Origin: CBDVBE01 sp964543525
GTDB taxonomy: Bacteria > Fibrobacterota > Chitinivibrionia > Chitinivibrionales > JANQEN01
Length of the DNA stretch: 64,000 nucleotides
Reading direction: 5' to 3'
Assembly (NCBI GenBank): GCA_964543525.1
Contig: CAZIYW010000009.1
Location: forward strand, 5,634-69,633
Part shown: positions 29,524-38,143 of the stretch, one piece after another
Layout: the number at the start of each line of letters is the position of its first letter
Numbering within the stretch: the first letter of the stretch is position 1
Translations under genes and position numbers: made by a program
The notes under the pieces: generated by a model
What the model was told of the DNA's origin: nothing
Databases searched by the model: none
The model's input: the letters and a program-made list of their open reading frames with translations, nothing else

Positions 29524-31377
29524 TTATAATACAGGTTCAACGTTTACCAGTCCCCTCACCGAATTACCGCAATACACGGCATCCGCAGAAAGAAAATCAT
29601 CTTTAAAGAGAATTCTCTCCTTACATTTTCCCTCATGTAAAAGATTCTTGCGCAATACTCCCGGCAGCAGGCCGCAGGAGACCGGCGGAGTATAGAGTGT
29701 GCCTTTTTTTTCTATAAAAACGTTACTTCGCGCTCCCTCTGTTATCTGACCCTTTGAGTTATAAAACAGTACATCATAACAGGCATTACTGCTGATTTTT
29801 TCTCCGGCGACGGTATACCACGGCCGGTAGGTTGATTTGTGATAAAGCATTATTTCCTGCTCATTGACCGGCTGCGATGAAAACAACAGTTTTCGTGACC
29901 GCTGAACAGCAGGGTCGATAACGGCATGCTCCCCGTTCAACTCTCCAGCGCTGTTGAGCAGAATACGGATTTTATACCTGTGGACATCGTCTAATTCATC
30001 TGCAATCCTGTGCAGCAGAGAATCAAATTCATCTCCGGAAAAGGGATACCCGAAATATTCCGCTGATGCCTGCAGACGTGCCTTATGATCATCTACATAG
30101 GTAAATTTTTTGTCAAACAGCATGGTTTCAAGCAGATCGAATGCAGGCTGTCTGTACTCAAGGAACCGGGTCTTATCGGCACATTCAAGCCACTCCATCT
30201 CTGCTGAGGAATCCCAGACAATGCCTGAGCCGACACGAAAGCGCCAGGAGGAATCCCCGTTACCTTTCTGGAGAGTCCGAATCGGTACATTGAACGCGGC
30301 AGTCCCGTTCGGTGCGGTAAAACCGATTGCACCGCAGTAAACGCCGCGGCAGCCGGTCTCCAGTTCGTGAATAATCTCCATTGTCCTGACCTTTGGCGCG
30401 CCCGTAACGGATCCGCAGGGAAATATATTTTTTATTATCGTCGAGATACGGGCGCCGGGCATGAGCTTACCGGTAATGGTTGAGGTCATCTGATGCACTG
30501 TCGGGTGCGTTTCTACCTCAAAAAGCTTTTCCGTCACCACGGTTCCGGGCCGGCAAATTCTGCCGAGATCGTTTCGCAAAAGGTCAACTATCATCAGATT
30601 CTCGGCACGGTTCTTCTCATCCTGTTCGAGAAATGATACCATCCCGCGATCTTCTTCGGCGGAGAGGCCGCGCGGGGCAGTACCTTTCATCGGTTTTGTT
30701 GAAATGTATCCGTCGCGAACGGTAAAAAACAACTCGGGCGAAAGTGATGCCACAAACCCATATTCATTCTGAATGTAGGCACAGTATGGCGTGCGTTGCC
30801 CCTCACGAAGCTGCCGGAATAATACAAAAGGAGGAAGCGAAGAGCTTACCCGGACATCATAGGTGAAATTTACCTGATAGGTTTCCCCATCCTTTATTGC
30901 CTGTCTGATAGCATGTATCTTCTCATGAAACACGGGTTCATCGATTTGATGTGTCACGGTCATCTGCTCATGAGAATATTCGCTACTGTCAGTGCTGTCC
31001 GGTACTTCGGGGATATCACGATTCCATTTTCCGGTGGTGTGATCAAACCGCAGCGGCTCTTCAAATACACCGAACCAGCCTAGAGGAAGCTCCGGCGGTT
31101 TTGCATTGGTAAAACCGTAAAATCGATTTTCCAATGCATAGGCGGCTTCATAGGAGAGGTATCCTGCAATCCACTGATTCTGTGATTGAGTATCAAGCTC
31201 TGCAAGGAAATCCTCGATATCATCATATTCCCGGACGACAAGAATCTTTATCGGATCATAAAACAGATAGGAATAATTATTGTTCCCGCTGCCGCGGGCA
31301 CTGTCAAGAAAAACACAATTTTTCTCAGCGTCAATTAAATCTGAAATTGCATTCAGGTTCAATGGATAATACTGCAT
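29524..31377 (-). CDS. pabB: Aminodeoxychorismate synthase component I fused to aminodeoxychorismate lyase
   Basis: The frame is open to 31557, but homology begins at the ATG at 31377 (MQYYPLNLNAISDL), giving about 617 residues. Residues 1-400 are the chorismate-binding PabB part (YQVNFTYDVRV, FVASLSPELFFT, TKPMKGTAPRG, DLLRNDLGRIC, GSVTGAPKVRTMEII). The last 200 residues are a PLP-dependent PabC lyase (LFYNSKGQITEGARSNVFI, CGLLPGVLRK). Together they convert chorismate and glutamine-derived ammonia to p-aminobenzoate plus pyruvate for folate synthesis. This fusion is known in other bacteria. No good ribosome site precedes 31377, so the exact start is uncertain. Confidence 0.93.
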   Translation of the reverse strand: MQYYPLNLNAISDLIDAEKNCVFLDSARGSGNNNYSYLFYDPIKILVVREYDDIEDFLAELDTQSQNQWIAGYLSYEAAYALENRFYGFTNAKPPELPLGWFGVFEEPLRFDHTTGKWNRDIPEVPDSTDSSEYSHEQMTVTHQIDEPVFHEKIHAIRQAIKDGETYQVNFTYDVRVSSSLPPFVLFRQLREGQRTPYCAYIQNEYGFVASLSPELFFTVRDGYISTKPMKGTAPRGLSAEEDRGMVSFLEQDEKNRAENLMIVDLLRNDLGRICRPGTVVTEKLFEVETHPTVHQMTSTITGKLMPGARISTIIKNIFPCGSVTGAPKVRTMEIIHELETGCRGVYCGAIGFTAPNGTAAFNVPIRTLQKGNGDSSWRFRVGSGIVWDSSAEMEWLECADKTRFLEYRQPAFDLLETMLFDKKFTYVDDHKARLQASAEYFGYPFSGDEFDSLLHRIADELDDVHRYKIRILLNSAGELNGEHAVIDPAVQRSRKLLFSSQPVNEQEIMLYHKSTYRPWYTVAGEKISSNACYDVLFYNSKGQITEGARSNVFIEKKGTLYTPPVSCGLLPGVLRKNLLHEGKCKERILFKDDFLSADAVYCGNSVRGLVNVEPVL

Positions 31378-31687
31378 AATTTTTTTTCGGGCCGCAGAGC
31401 GTTTCTCTCTGATACCTGTATAATTCTTTATCCGGTCATACCCTCTATGATGGGTATCCAGTATTTTTAACTGTAAAAATAAACTATAGCCGGCGGATAA
31501 AGCCATCATTTGGATTGTCCTGTTTCTGTAAAGCCACCGCGACTTCAATTTGTGCATTTGCCTTTAACAAACCGGTTGTTTCCGGAGATTCATGGTTGAA
31601 AAAAAATAATTACAAGATTGGTTTCCGGGGGATTTGTTTGTTATAAGACCCGCATTATGATCAATTCCAAATACGTACATTACCGAC

Positions 31688-31719
31688 AAAAAGGCACAGG
31701 AAATAAAATCCTGTGCCTT
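31688..31719 (-). terminator. Terminator of the tandem selenoprotein unit
   Basis: On the minus strand the arms AAGGCACAGGA and TCCTGTGCCTT form a perfect 11-bp stem around a seven-base AT loop. They run into a TTTTT tract. The hairpin lies 32 bases after the stop of the second UGA gene. The 130 bases between here and the pabB-pabC frame contain nothing else I can name. Confidence 0.88.
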
Positions 31720-31750
31720 ATACAGATAATTACAACACTCTTCTGACGGA

Positions 31751-31996
31751 TTATTTTTCGCTATACACTTCCACCTCTTCAACCGATTCGGTAACCAACC
31801 CGACACTACCGAACAAATCTTCAATAGTGTCACGATCCGGTGCTTCCCAGCAGCAGACAGCCTGATCCTTATTCTTTTTTATAAAGGCATAATCCATGGT
31901 ACACCTGCTTCCTACGGAAGCTTCCCTAACTCTCGCTCATGCCTTCTTTACCTCTTCTACCGGGAGCTGCGGTAATGTGATTAAATATTTCGGCAT
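31751..31996 (-). CDS. Small DUF4242-like selenoprotein, copy B (UGA codon 20 = Sec)
   Basis: The ATG at 31996 has AAGGAGG six bases upstream. The frame MPKYLITLPQLPVEEVKKA meets TGA at 31937-31939 and continues open for 61 codons to TAA at 31751. Read with Sec at 20 it gives 81 residues with Cys at 32, 48 and 49. The segment DQAVCCWEAPDRDTIEDLF resembles the small alpha/beta DUF4242 family, where I recall a Cys near the UGA position. The upstream paralogue (copy A) has TGA at the same codon, and over half of the residues after it are identical. A hairpin suited to a bacterial SECIS starts 15 bases after the UGA. Sec decoding is inference, backed by selD in the window. Function unknown; a thiol/selenol redox or metal-binding role is possible. 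Confidence 0.85.
31907..31939 (-). promoter_or_regulatory. Bacterial SECIS-like hairpin of copy B
   Basis: Starting 15 bases after the UGA, GCTTCC pairs with GGAAGC around a GTA apical loop. The loop G is 22 bases past the UGA, inside the distance known for SelB-binding bacterial SECIS elements. The same hairpin is at the same distance in copy A. Confidence 0.8.
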
Positions 31997-32048
31997 ATAA
32001 CCTCCTTATGAAATTCTATGCGCGAAAATTCTATGTACAAGCCGGGCG

Positions 32049-32288
32049 TTATGCGTATTCGACAACTTCCTCCATTGATTCAAATGCAATTCCTGCTTTT
32101 GTAAACACACCTTCAATCGTAGCCCTGTCCGGCGCATTCCAGCAACAGGTTGCCCGCGCTTTTTGTTCATTAATATAAGCCGTATCCATTTCGCACCCAC
32201 TTCCTACGGAAGCTTCGACAACGGCTGCTCACGACTTTTTGATTTCATCAAGAGGCATCTGTGGTAGACTGACAAGGAACTTGGGCAT
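32049..32288 (-). CDS. Small DUF4242-like selenoprotein, copy A (UGA codon 20 = Sec)
   Basis: The ATG at 32288 follows GAGGAGG. The frame MPKFLVSLPQMPLDEIKKS meets TGA at 32229-32231 and stays open for 59 more codons to TAA at 32049. With Sec at 20 it has 79 residues. U20, C32, C48 and C49 are all in the same places as in copy B. Shared blocks after the UGA include EASVGS, CCW and APDR. Differences between the copies are mostly conservative, as expected if the sequence past the UGA is translated. It is the first gene after the promoter at 32338-32367; copy B follows after 52 bases. It could only be a pseudogene if both copies had lost the same codon while keeping the rest. Confidence 0.85.
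32199..32231 (-). promoter_or_regulatory. Bacterial SECIS-like hairpin of copy A
   Basis: GCTTCC pairs with GGAAGT (one G-U) around GTA, starting 15 bases after the UGA. Fifteen contiguous bases, GAAGCTTCCGTAGGA, are identical to copy B although flanking codons differ. This suggests selection on the RNA as well as the protein. Confidence 0.8.
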
Positions 32289-32337
32289 ACAACCTCCTCT
32301 GTTGAAAAATGGTATAATACAATACTTACACACCCAT

Positions 32338-32367
32338 AGTATACAAATCGCATCATGATAATTTCAA
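32338..32367 (-). promoter_or_regulatory. Promoter of the tandem selenoprotein unit
   Basis: On the minus strand TTGAAA (-35, 32362-32367) is 18 bases from TATACT (-10, 32338-32343). Both are near-consensus sigma-70-type boxes. The expected transcript begins about 40 bases before the copy A start and would end at the 31688-31719 terminator, giving a bicistronic mRNA of roughly 640 bases. Confidence 0.65.
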
Positions 32368-32420
32368 TAGGGTTTTGATATTTGTTACAAATACGTCAAA
32401 GAAGGAGTTTTCGGCACGGT

Positions 32421-32499
32421 ATTAATTGGTGCCTGTCCGAAACGTCCCGCATGCAAGTAATGACGATTCTACATAGTTTTTGGACAAACACCAATTAAT
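32421..32499. repeat. 79-base element with 18-base inverted ends
   Basis: ATTAATTGGTGCCTGTCC on the left is matched by the reverse complement ATTAATTGGTGTTTGTCC on the right (16 of 18 positions). About 43 bases lie between. It could be a miniature mobile element or a large cruciform. It lies between the promoter of the selenoprotein unit and the 32581 gene. Confidence 0.65.
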
Positions 32500-32580
32500 T
32501 ATTGTAACTTTTCTGAACTTGTAATAGATTTATTATAAGCGGCTGTCTATATACCCAAAAACCTCACACGGATATTACAA

Positions 32581-32919
32581 ATGACCACACAACAAAAATT
32601 ATATAAAAAAGCCATGAGTATCTGTGCTGGAGCCCTCATGTTAATCCTTGTTTATATTACTTCCGCATACAGTTGTGGCCCGGGGTATACCCCGTACATT
32701 CCTACCTCTGACAACCGGACATCAAGCTGTGACTTTTTTCTGATTGAGAAGGGTGTTACCGGGGACCTATTTGATGTAAAAAAACTGCAACCGCTTTTCC
32801 GTAATATTATGTTGTCGGGGAACGAGCGTAATAGCGTGAAACCGAAGCAACGATCCTTGAAAAAAGCAGAAACCGATCGGAATGAGAACGATTCAACCGC
32901 TGTAATTTCAACGGATTAA
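32581..32919 (+). CDS. Small exported protein, possible lipoprotein
   Basis: The protein has 112 residues. A hydrophobic signal (CAGALMLILVYITSAYSC) ends in a Cys that could be lipidated, although S-A-Y-S-C is only a fair lipobox. The rest is hydrophilic with a Lys/Glu-rich tail and no recognised domain. No clear ribosome site is seen upstream. The gene stands between two inverted-repeat elements, and the 245 bases after it hold nothing I can name. It could be a chance frame. Confidence 0.4.
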   Translation: MTTQQKLYKKAMSICAGALMLILVYITSAYSCGPGYTPYIPTSDNRTSSCDFFLIEKGVTGDLFDVKKLQPLFRNIMLSGNERNSVKPKQRSLKKAETDRNENDSTAVISTD

Positions 32920-33165
32920 TCATCCCCCGTGTTGAATATACACCGACTCCATTAAATTTGCCCGCAGTATCTTAAGCAACAGGTTTCTGGGAACTTTACT
33001 TTATCTCACCCCAGCAACCCTACATGCAACACAGCAGACTCCGTATTCAGTAGATTTATCCTGATTACCGATAAAAACTTTTTTCTCATCCGGAATTATT
33101 AAGCGCCAGGCTATCAGCAAGAGAATCTGCCGGTTCACCTGCTTTTTATTTTCCTATAAAGATAA

Positions 33166-33265
33166 TAGAGTTGTTGCATAATTTGTTTTTAGGGGTTAAA
33201 AAGTGCTTTTTTTTAAGTATAAACAGCATATTTTTCATGTTAATTTTAATTATGCAACAAGTCTA
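33166..33265. mobile_element. 100-base MITE-like element with IS-type inverted ends
   Basis: The left end TAGAGTTGTTGCATAATT and the reverse complement of the right end, TAGACTTGTTGCATAATT, agree at 17 of 18 positions. If the ends are taken as GAGTTG and CAAGTC, a five-base TAATA flanks both sides as a possible target duplication. The interior is AT-rich and non-coding. TTGTTGCATAAT ends are familiar from insertion sequences, so this is probably a non-autonomous derivative; no transposase is present. Confidence 0.7.
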
Positions 33266-33358
33266 ATAATTTTAATACGGGGCAGCGATCCCGCCGGAGC
33301 GGAACCACTGCTTTTCAAGCTCCCCTCTCTCTAGTAAGGAAACGGTCCGAAATGCGCG

Positions 33359-35201
33359 TTACCGCTCCTTTAAATCGTAGCTGATCACATACATCTCATC
33401 CTCTTTTTTGGTCGAAATCTTGTATCCGGAATTATAAAATACGGACAGCATGGCATTATTTTTCGCAAGGACACTCGCTTCGAATCCTGCTATCCCCCTT
33501 TTTTTTGCTATCTCGGTAATAATCTCCAGCAGATAGGTCCCGATACCTTTTGCCTGCCAGTCGTCCCGTACCAGAAAAGAGACCTCTGCTCTATTGGCGG
33601 CCTGGTTGAGATAATAATGTCCGACGCCGACAATCTGTTCACCTCCGGTATCCTGAATCAGTGCGCCAATTGCCATATCTTTGGAATAATCGATATTGGT
33701 AAAATCCTGAATAAATTTGTGAGGAAATGCTTTCACCGGAGTAAAAAACCTGAATGCAATGGATTGTTCCGAGAGCGAATAGCACATATCCCGCAGCAGT
33801 TTATTATCCGTTGGTTTTATCGGACGGAATAGCAACCTGGTTCCGTCTGCAACGGCTTTATGTACAGTATATTCCTTTGGATACCGCGAGGCTCTGGTCG
33901 GTAGATCTTTCTGATAGGGAAAAACATATTTTCGTTCTTTCGCCGCTTTGAGAATATCATTGCGAAAATCCGGATGGGCAATCTCGGCCAGCGCTATGAC
34001 CCGTTCACGGATGCTTTTAGCAAACAGGTCGGCTATACCATACTCGGTCACGACAAAACGCACATCAGCGCGCGACAGCACCACACCGGCGCCCTCAGTA
34101 AGCCGGGGCACAATCCGGGGAATTGAATGATTCTGTGTGGTTGACGGAAGTGCAATAATTGCTTTACCCTCTTTTGCCCGTGACGCCCCACGGTTGAAAT
34201 CGACCTGCCCGCCAAAGCCGCTGTAAAAGTTAAACCCGAGAGAATCTGAACAGACCTGCCCGGTCATATCAACCTCGATAGCCACGTTCACCGCCACCAT
34301 TTTATTATGCTGGCTGATAATGAAGGTGTCGTTGACATACTCGGAAGGCCTGAATTCAAAGAAAGGATTCTCATGAATATAGTCGTACAGACGCCGTGTG
34401 CCGTAGCAGAAGCTTGCCGTCACTTTCCCCCGGTTAATAGTCGTGCGGCTGCCGTTGATAACGCCGCTCTCGACTAAGGGGATAATGGCATCGTTGAACA
34501 TTTCGTTATGAATACCTATATCACGCTTNNNNNNNNNNTACCGCCTGGGGAATTGTTCCGATTCCCACTTCCACGGTTGATCCGTCCTCGATAAGCGAGG
34601 CAACATTTTTTGCAATGGCATCAATCGTTTCATCCGGCTCTGGCAGTTGAAATTCAAGGATATCTTTATTACTCTCAACGACCGCATCCACACGGTCAAG
34701 CGAAATGGAAGAATCACCCGGCGTTCCCGGCATTTTCTCGTTTACTTCTGCAATAACTATGAGACTGTTCTCGCTTGCGGACTTTACAATATCAACTGAA
34801 ATACCCAGGCTCATGTTTCCGTATCTGTCGGGCGGGCTCGTCTGAATGATTGCAGCATCAAGAGGTATCTTTCCGGTCTTGAATAGTGACGGTATATCAC
34901 TGATACAGATAGGCACATAATCGCCGCTGCCACCGGCAATGCCTTCCCGTACATTGGGTGCAAGGAAAAAGCTACAAGTCCGGAATTTCGTGCTGTATTT
35001 TTCGGCAATATATGGCGCGACTCCCTGGGTGAGCAGGTGATAAATCTCCACGTCGATAATGTCTCTGTCTTTAACCAGTTCATCCACCAGCATTTGGGGC
35101 CGCCCGCAGCCGGTACCGATAAAAACACGCGAGCCGGGCATAATCATTCGGATTGCCTTGCCGGCGGACATTCTTTTACTATCATAAAGTTCTTTACACA
35201 T
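33359..35201 (-). CDS. Acetyl-CoA hydrolase/transferase fused to a GNAT domain (broken by a scaffold gap)
   Basis: The gene starts at the ATG at 35201 (MCKELYDSKRMSAGKAIRMI) and ends at 33359; ten N at 34529-34538 split it into two frames. Before the gap lie the CoA-transferase N-terminal domain and VEVGIGTIPQAV. After it the C-terminal domain resumes (DIGIHNEMFNDAIIPLVESG, GFGGQVDFNRGA, VVTEYGIADL), then a linker and a GNAT acetyltransferase domain (VSFLVRDDWQAKGIGTYLLE). About ten or more residues are missing at the gap. The hydrolase-GNAT fusion is a known architecture. With the adjacent ADP-forming ligase it would handle acetate/acyl-CoA exchange. A ligase-gene TAG precedes it by 10 bases. 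Confidence 0.9.
34529..34538. other. Scaffold gap (10 N)
   Basis: Ten undetermined bases inside the acetyl-CoA hydrolase gene. The protein frames on each side differ and conserved residues are missing, so the true gap is longer than ten bases. Confidence 0.98.
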
Positions 35202-35211
35202 AGATCTCACA

Positions 35212-37308
35212 CTACCCTTTCTTATCCGACAGGATAATCCGTGCGTCAACGACAAAAGCGCCGTCACCTTTACGGCCGACCAGCAGCGGATTGATATCGA
35301 TCTACTCGATCTCGGAAAAATCCATGACCAGTTGCGACATTCGCTGAAGACATAACACAACAGCGTCGATATCCACCGGCTTTTCACCACGCACACAGGT
35401 TAACAAACGATAACTTCGAGTTGCTTCTATCATTTTTCTGCATTCTTCAGCGGTAGCGGGGGCCAGACTGAATGTGACATCCTTGAGGACCTCGACAAAA
35501 ATTACTCCCAGGCCAAACAGCAGGTTCGGGCCGAATTGTGCGTCCCGTTTCATGCCGAGAATAACTTCCCTGCCGGCTTTCACCATTTTTTCAAACAGTA
35601 CACCCCGTATTTCCGCCCCGGGCATTTTCCTTTTTATACGCATCATCATCAGTTCATAGGCGTCCTCCACCTCTGCTCTGCTGTTAAGATCTACCTTGAC
35701 GCCACCGATATCGGATTTGTGAAGTATATCGGGGCTTGAAATTTTCAAAGCGACCGGAAAGCCGTTCTCATCGGCAAAGTTCACAGCCTCTGCGACCGAT
35801 GATGCAAGAATACCGGGAGGAATATCAAAATTGTAGGCTTCCAGTATTGCCTTTGCGTCAATCTCACCAATCTCATGTTTCCTCCGTGAGCGGTAGGCCC
35901 GAACGATCTGTGCTATGGGATTTTTATTAACGGGGAAACGATCAACCATACGTAGCGGCCGTGCTTTATAACGACTGTAAAGCACCATCTCCATCATGAC
36001 CCGTGCAGCACGCTCAGGCGCCGGGTACTGAGGAATTCTCTCTTTCTGAAGCAACGCGACACCCCGGGTGATGGTATCCGCACCCATGAAGCAGGTAAGA
36101 ACCGGTTTATTGTACTTTCGCGAGACATCAATAACCGTCCGCGCAATTACTTCACAGGGCGTCATCCGCTGTGGTGCCAGGATAACAATGACACTGTCAT
36201 ACGAGTCACTGGCCAGTAAAGCATCAATTGCTTTTCCATATAACTCAGCGCCGGCATCTCCCAGCAAATCCACCGGATTACCTGCCGAACTCGCTGACGG
36301 CAAGATACGGGATAATTGTGACGCTGTCTCAGAGTCTGGTAACGGTATTGTCAATCCGGCCATTTCAAGAGCATCGGACATCATGATACCAGGGCGGTTA
36401 CAACTCCTACTCGATTTCCCTTTGGTAGTGGTTGATAAGCAAATGCCATTAATACATCAAATAGATTTTCAATAGACTCTGCCCGGATAATTCCGGACCT
36501 TTGAAAAGCGGAATTATAAGCGGCATCAGAACCCACAAGACTGCCGGTATGTGACGATGCCGCCTTAGCACCTGTTTCGGTTCTTCCCGATTTAAGAATC
36601 GCAATCGGCTTTACTTTTGCAATTTTCTCTGCTATCTGCATAAATTCCCGGCCGTTTTGAATATCCTCAAGATATGCCGCTATTACCCTGGTTTTTTCAT
36701 CATCCTTCAGATTCTCAAGAAAATCTATCTCATCAAGACACGCCTTGTTGCCTATTGAAGCAAGCACTGAAAAGCCAATCCTGTTGCTTAATGCGATGTC
36801 CTGGATTGCCGTTATAAGTGCGACTGACTGGGAAATAACGGCAATGGCGCCCGGCTCGCCGATTTCCAGGCCGAACGATGCGTTTAATGCGTGCGATGGA
36901 TTGATGAGCCCGACACAATTGGGACCCATGAGAGTTACATTTCCTTCCCGCGCGATGCGCCCTATTCTCTGCTGAAGTTCTCTCCCTTCCGCGTCAGTTT
37001 CGCTAAATCCGGCCGTAATAATAATTGCGGCTTTTATTGCTTTTTTTTACACACTCACGCAGAACTGACGGCACCTGATCCCGCTTGACAACAATAACAG
37101 CCATATCAACGGCCCCGGGTATTGCACTCACCGACGGGTAACATTTTTTCCCCAGAATTTCCCCGGCGTTCAGATTGACAGGGTACACATCCCCCTTAAA
37201 TCCTCCATTTATAATATTTTTCAGTAACGCATATCCGACTTTATTACTCTGCGTAGACGCACCGATAACACAAACGGATTCGGGTTGTATTAGCTTTTTG
37301 AAACCCAT
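35212..37308 (-). pseudogene. Acetate-CoA ligase (ADP-forming), disrupted in three places
   Basis: The family is about 700 residues: CoA-binding, ligase-CoA and ATP-grasp domains. All three are recognisable, in order, in separate frames. Part 1, from MGFKKLIQPESVCVIGAS, breaks at an A8 run (37041-37048); with seven A the frame would continue KKAIKAAIIITAGFSETD. Part 2 (MGPNCVGLINPSHAL, SHTGSLVGSDAAY) breaks near 36395, where about ten bases encoding the conserved NAGGPG turn seem to be missing. Part 3 (PVDLLGDAGAELYG, the ATP-grasp SDIGGVKVDL) ends at a TAG (35302-35304) just before IDINPLLVGRKGDGAFVVDA, whose natural stop is 35212. It normally makes ATP from acyl-CoA. It may be a real pseudogene or a poorly assembled intact gene. 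Confidence 0.85.
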
Positions 37309-37485
37309 TACACATTTTCCCTTTCCAAACAATTTGTTTATTAACTACATGCGCCTAAATTAACGAACATTGCGACAAACACCTGTTCCTATTTATCTAT
37401 TAGTAGTATTACAGTAATAACCGGATAACAACCACACCTATATTAATTAACGCCCTTCGCATTCTGTTTATTATACCTGCGTTAT

Positions 37486-38142
37486 CTATTCCGCCTGTAT
37501 CAAACATGACAACTCAATTAAATGTGAAAATACCGGTGCATCAATCACCGCAACATGGTTCGGTACCAGCAGTTTTGTCCAGGTAAAATTCAACAGTCCG
37601 CGAATACCGGCTATGACACATAAATCGGTAACCAGCTGAACTTCTTTCTCTGAAACTGCTATGACGCCAATAGCTATTTTATTATTCCATATTATTTGCG
37701 GCAGCATTTCAAGGCTTTGCACCTCATATCCTCCGAATTTTTCCCCTACCATATTGGGGCTCGTATCGAAAACACCGCAGACTTTAAAGCACTGATGTAA
37801 CAGATCTCTACCATCAGTTACTGCTTTGACCAGATTTCCCACCCCTATCATTACAATATTTTTATTCGATTTAACTCTCCCGAGAAATGCACCGATGGCT
37901 TTTCTCAATCGCTGGACATTATAACCCCGCTTGGGTGCTCCCGAAAAGTTATCCAGATAAGAAATATCATGGCGTACCGTCACATTCGTTAAGGAAAATG
38001 CTCCGGCGATCTGGCTTGAAAAAATCCACTTCCCTTTCTTTCTGCCAACTTCGTCCAGATAGGTGAGATACCTTGACAAACGACGTATAACATTGACCGG
38101 TATACTACTTACCGTTCTGTTGATATATAATCTCTGCGGCAT
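37486..38142 (-). CDS. rex: Redox-sensing transcriptional repressor Rex
   Basis: I use the ATG at 38142 (MPQRLYINRTV), one base after the response-regulator stop, giving 218 residues, normal for Rex. The N-terminal winged helix has IRRLSRYLTYLDEVG and TNVTVRHDISYL; the Rossmann domain runs from IVMIGVGNLVKAV to the C-terminal domain-swap helix FSHLIELSCLIQAE. Rex senses the NADH/NAD+ ratio and represses fermentative and anaerobic genes. The third Gly of the usual GxGxxG is Val here (GVGNLVKA), which could change nucleotide affinity. The coupled response regulator upstream suggests joint control. Confidence 0.9.
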   Translation of the reverse strand: MPQRLYINRTVSSIPVNVIRRLSRYLTYLDEVGRKKGKWIFSSQIAGAFSLTNVTVRHDISYLDNFSGAPKRGYNVQRLRKAIGAFLGRVKSNKNIVMIGVGNLVKAVTDGRDLLHQCFKVCGVFDTSPNMVGEKFGGYEVQSLEMLPQIIWNNKIAIGVIAVSEKEVQLVTDLCVIAGIRGLLNFTWTKLLVPNHVAVIDAPVFSHLIELSCLIQAE

Positions 38143-38143
38143 A

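Noticed and set aside
31564..31833. Open frame of 89 codons on the minus strand
   Set aside because: It runs through the 11-bp terminator at 31688-31719 and overlaps the end of the copy B selenoprotein in another frame; no ribosome site and no recognisable domain.
31751..32288. Reading the two UGA genes as pseudogenes with a nonsense mutation
   Set aside because: Both copies would need the same mutation at the same codon while keeping promoter, ribosome sites, downstream protein similarity, hairpin and terminator.
35302..35304. TAG in the acyl-CoA ligase as pyrrolysine
   Set aside because: It sits where Glu or a hydrophobic residue is normal before IDINPL, the gene has two other lesions, and no pyl genes are seen.
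36381..36383. TGA in the acyl-CoA ligase as selenocysteine
   Set aside because: Another TGA follows within a dozen codons in that frame, and the conserved continuation is in a different frame.
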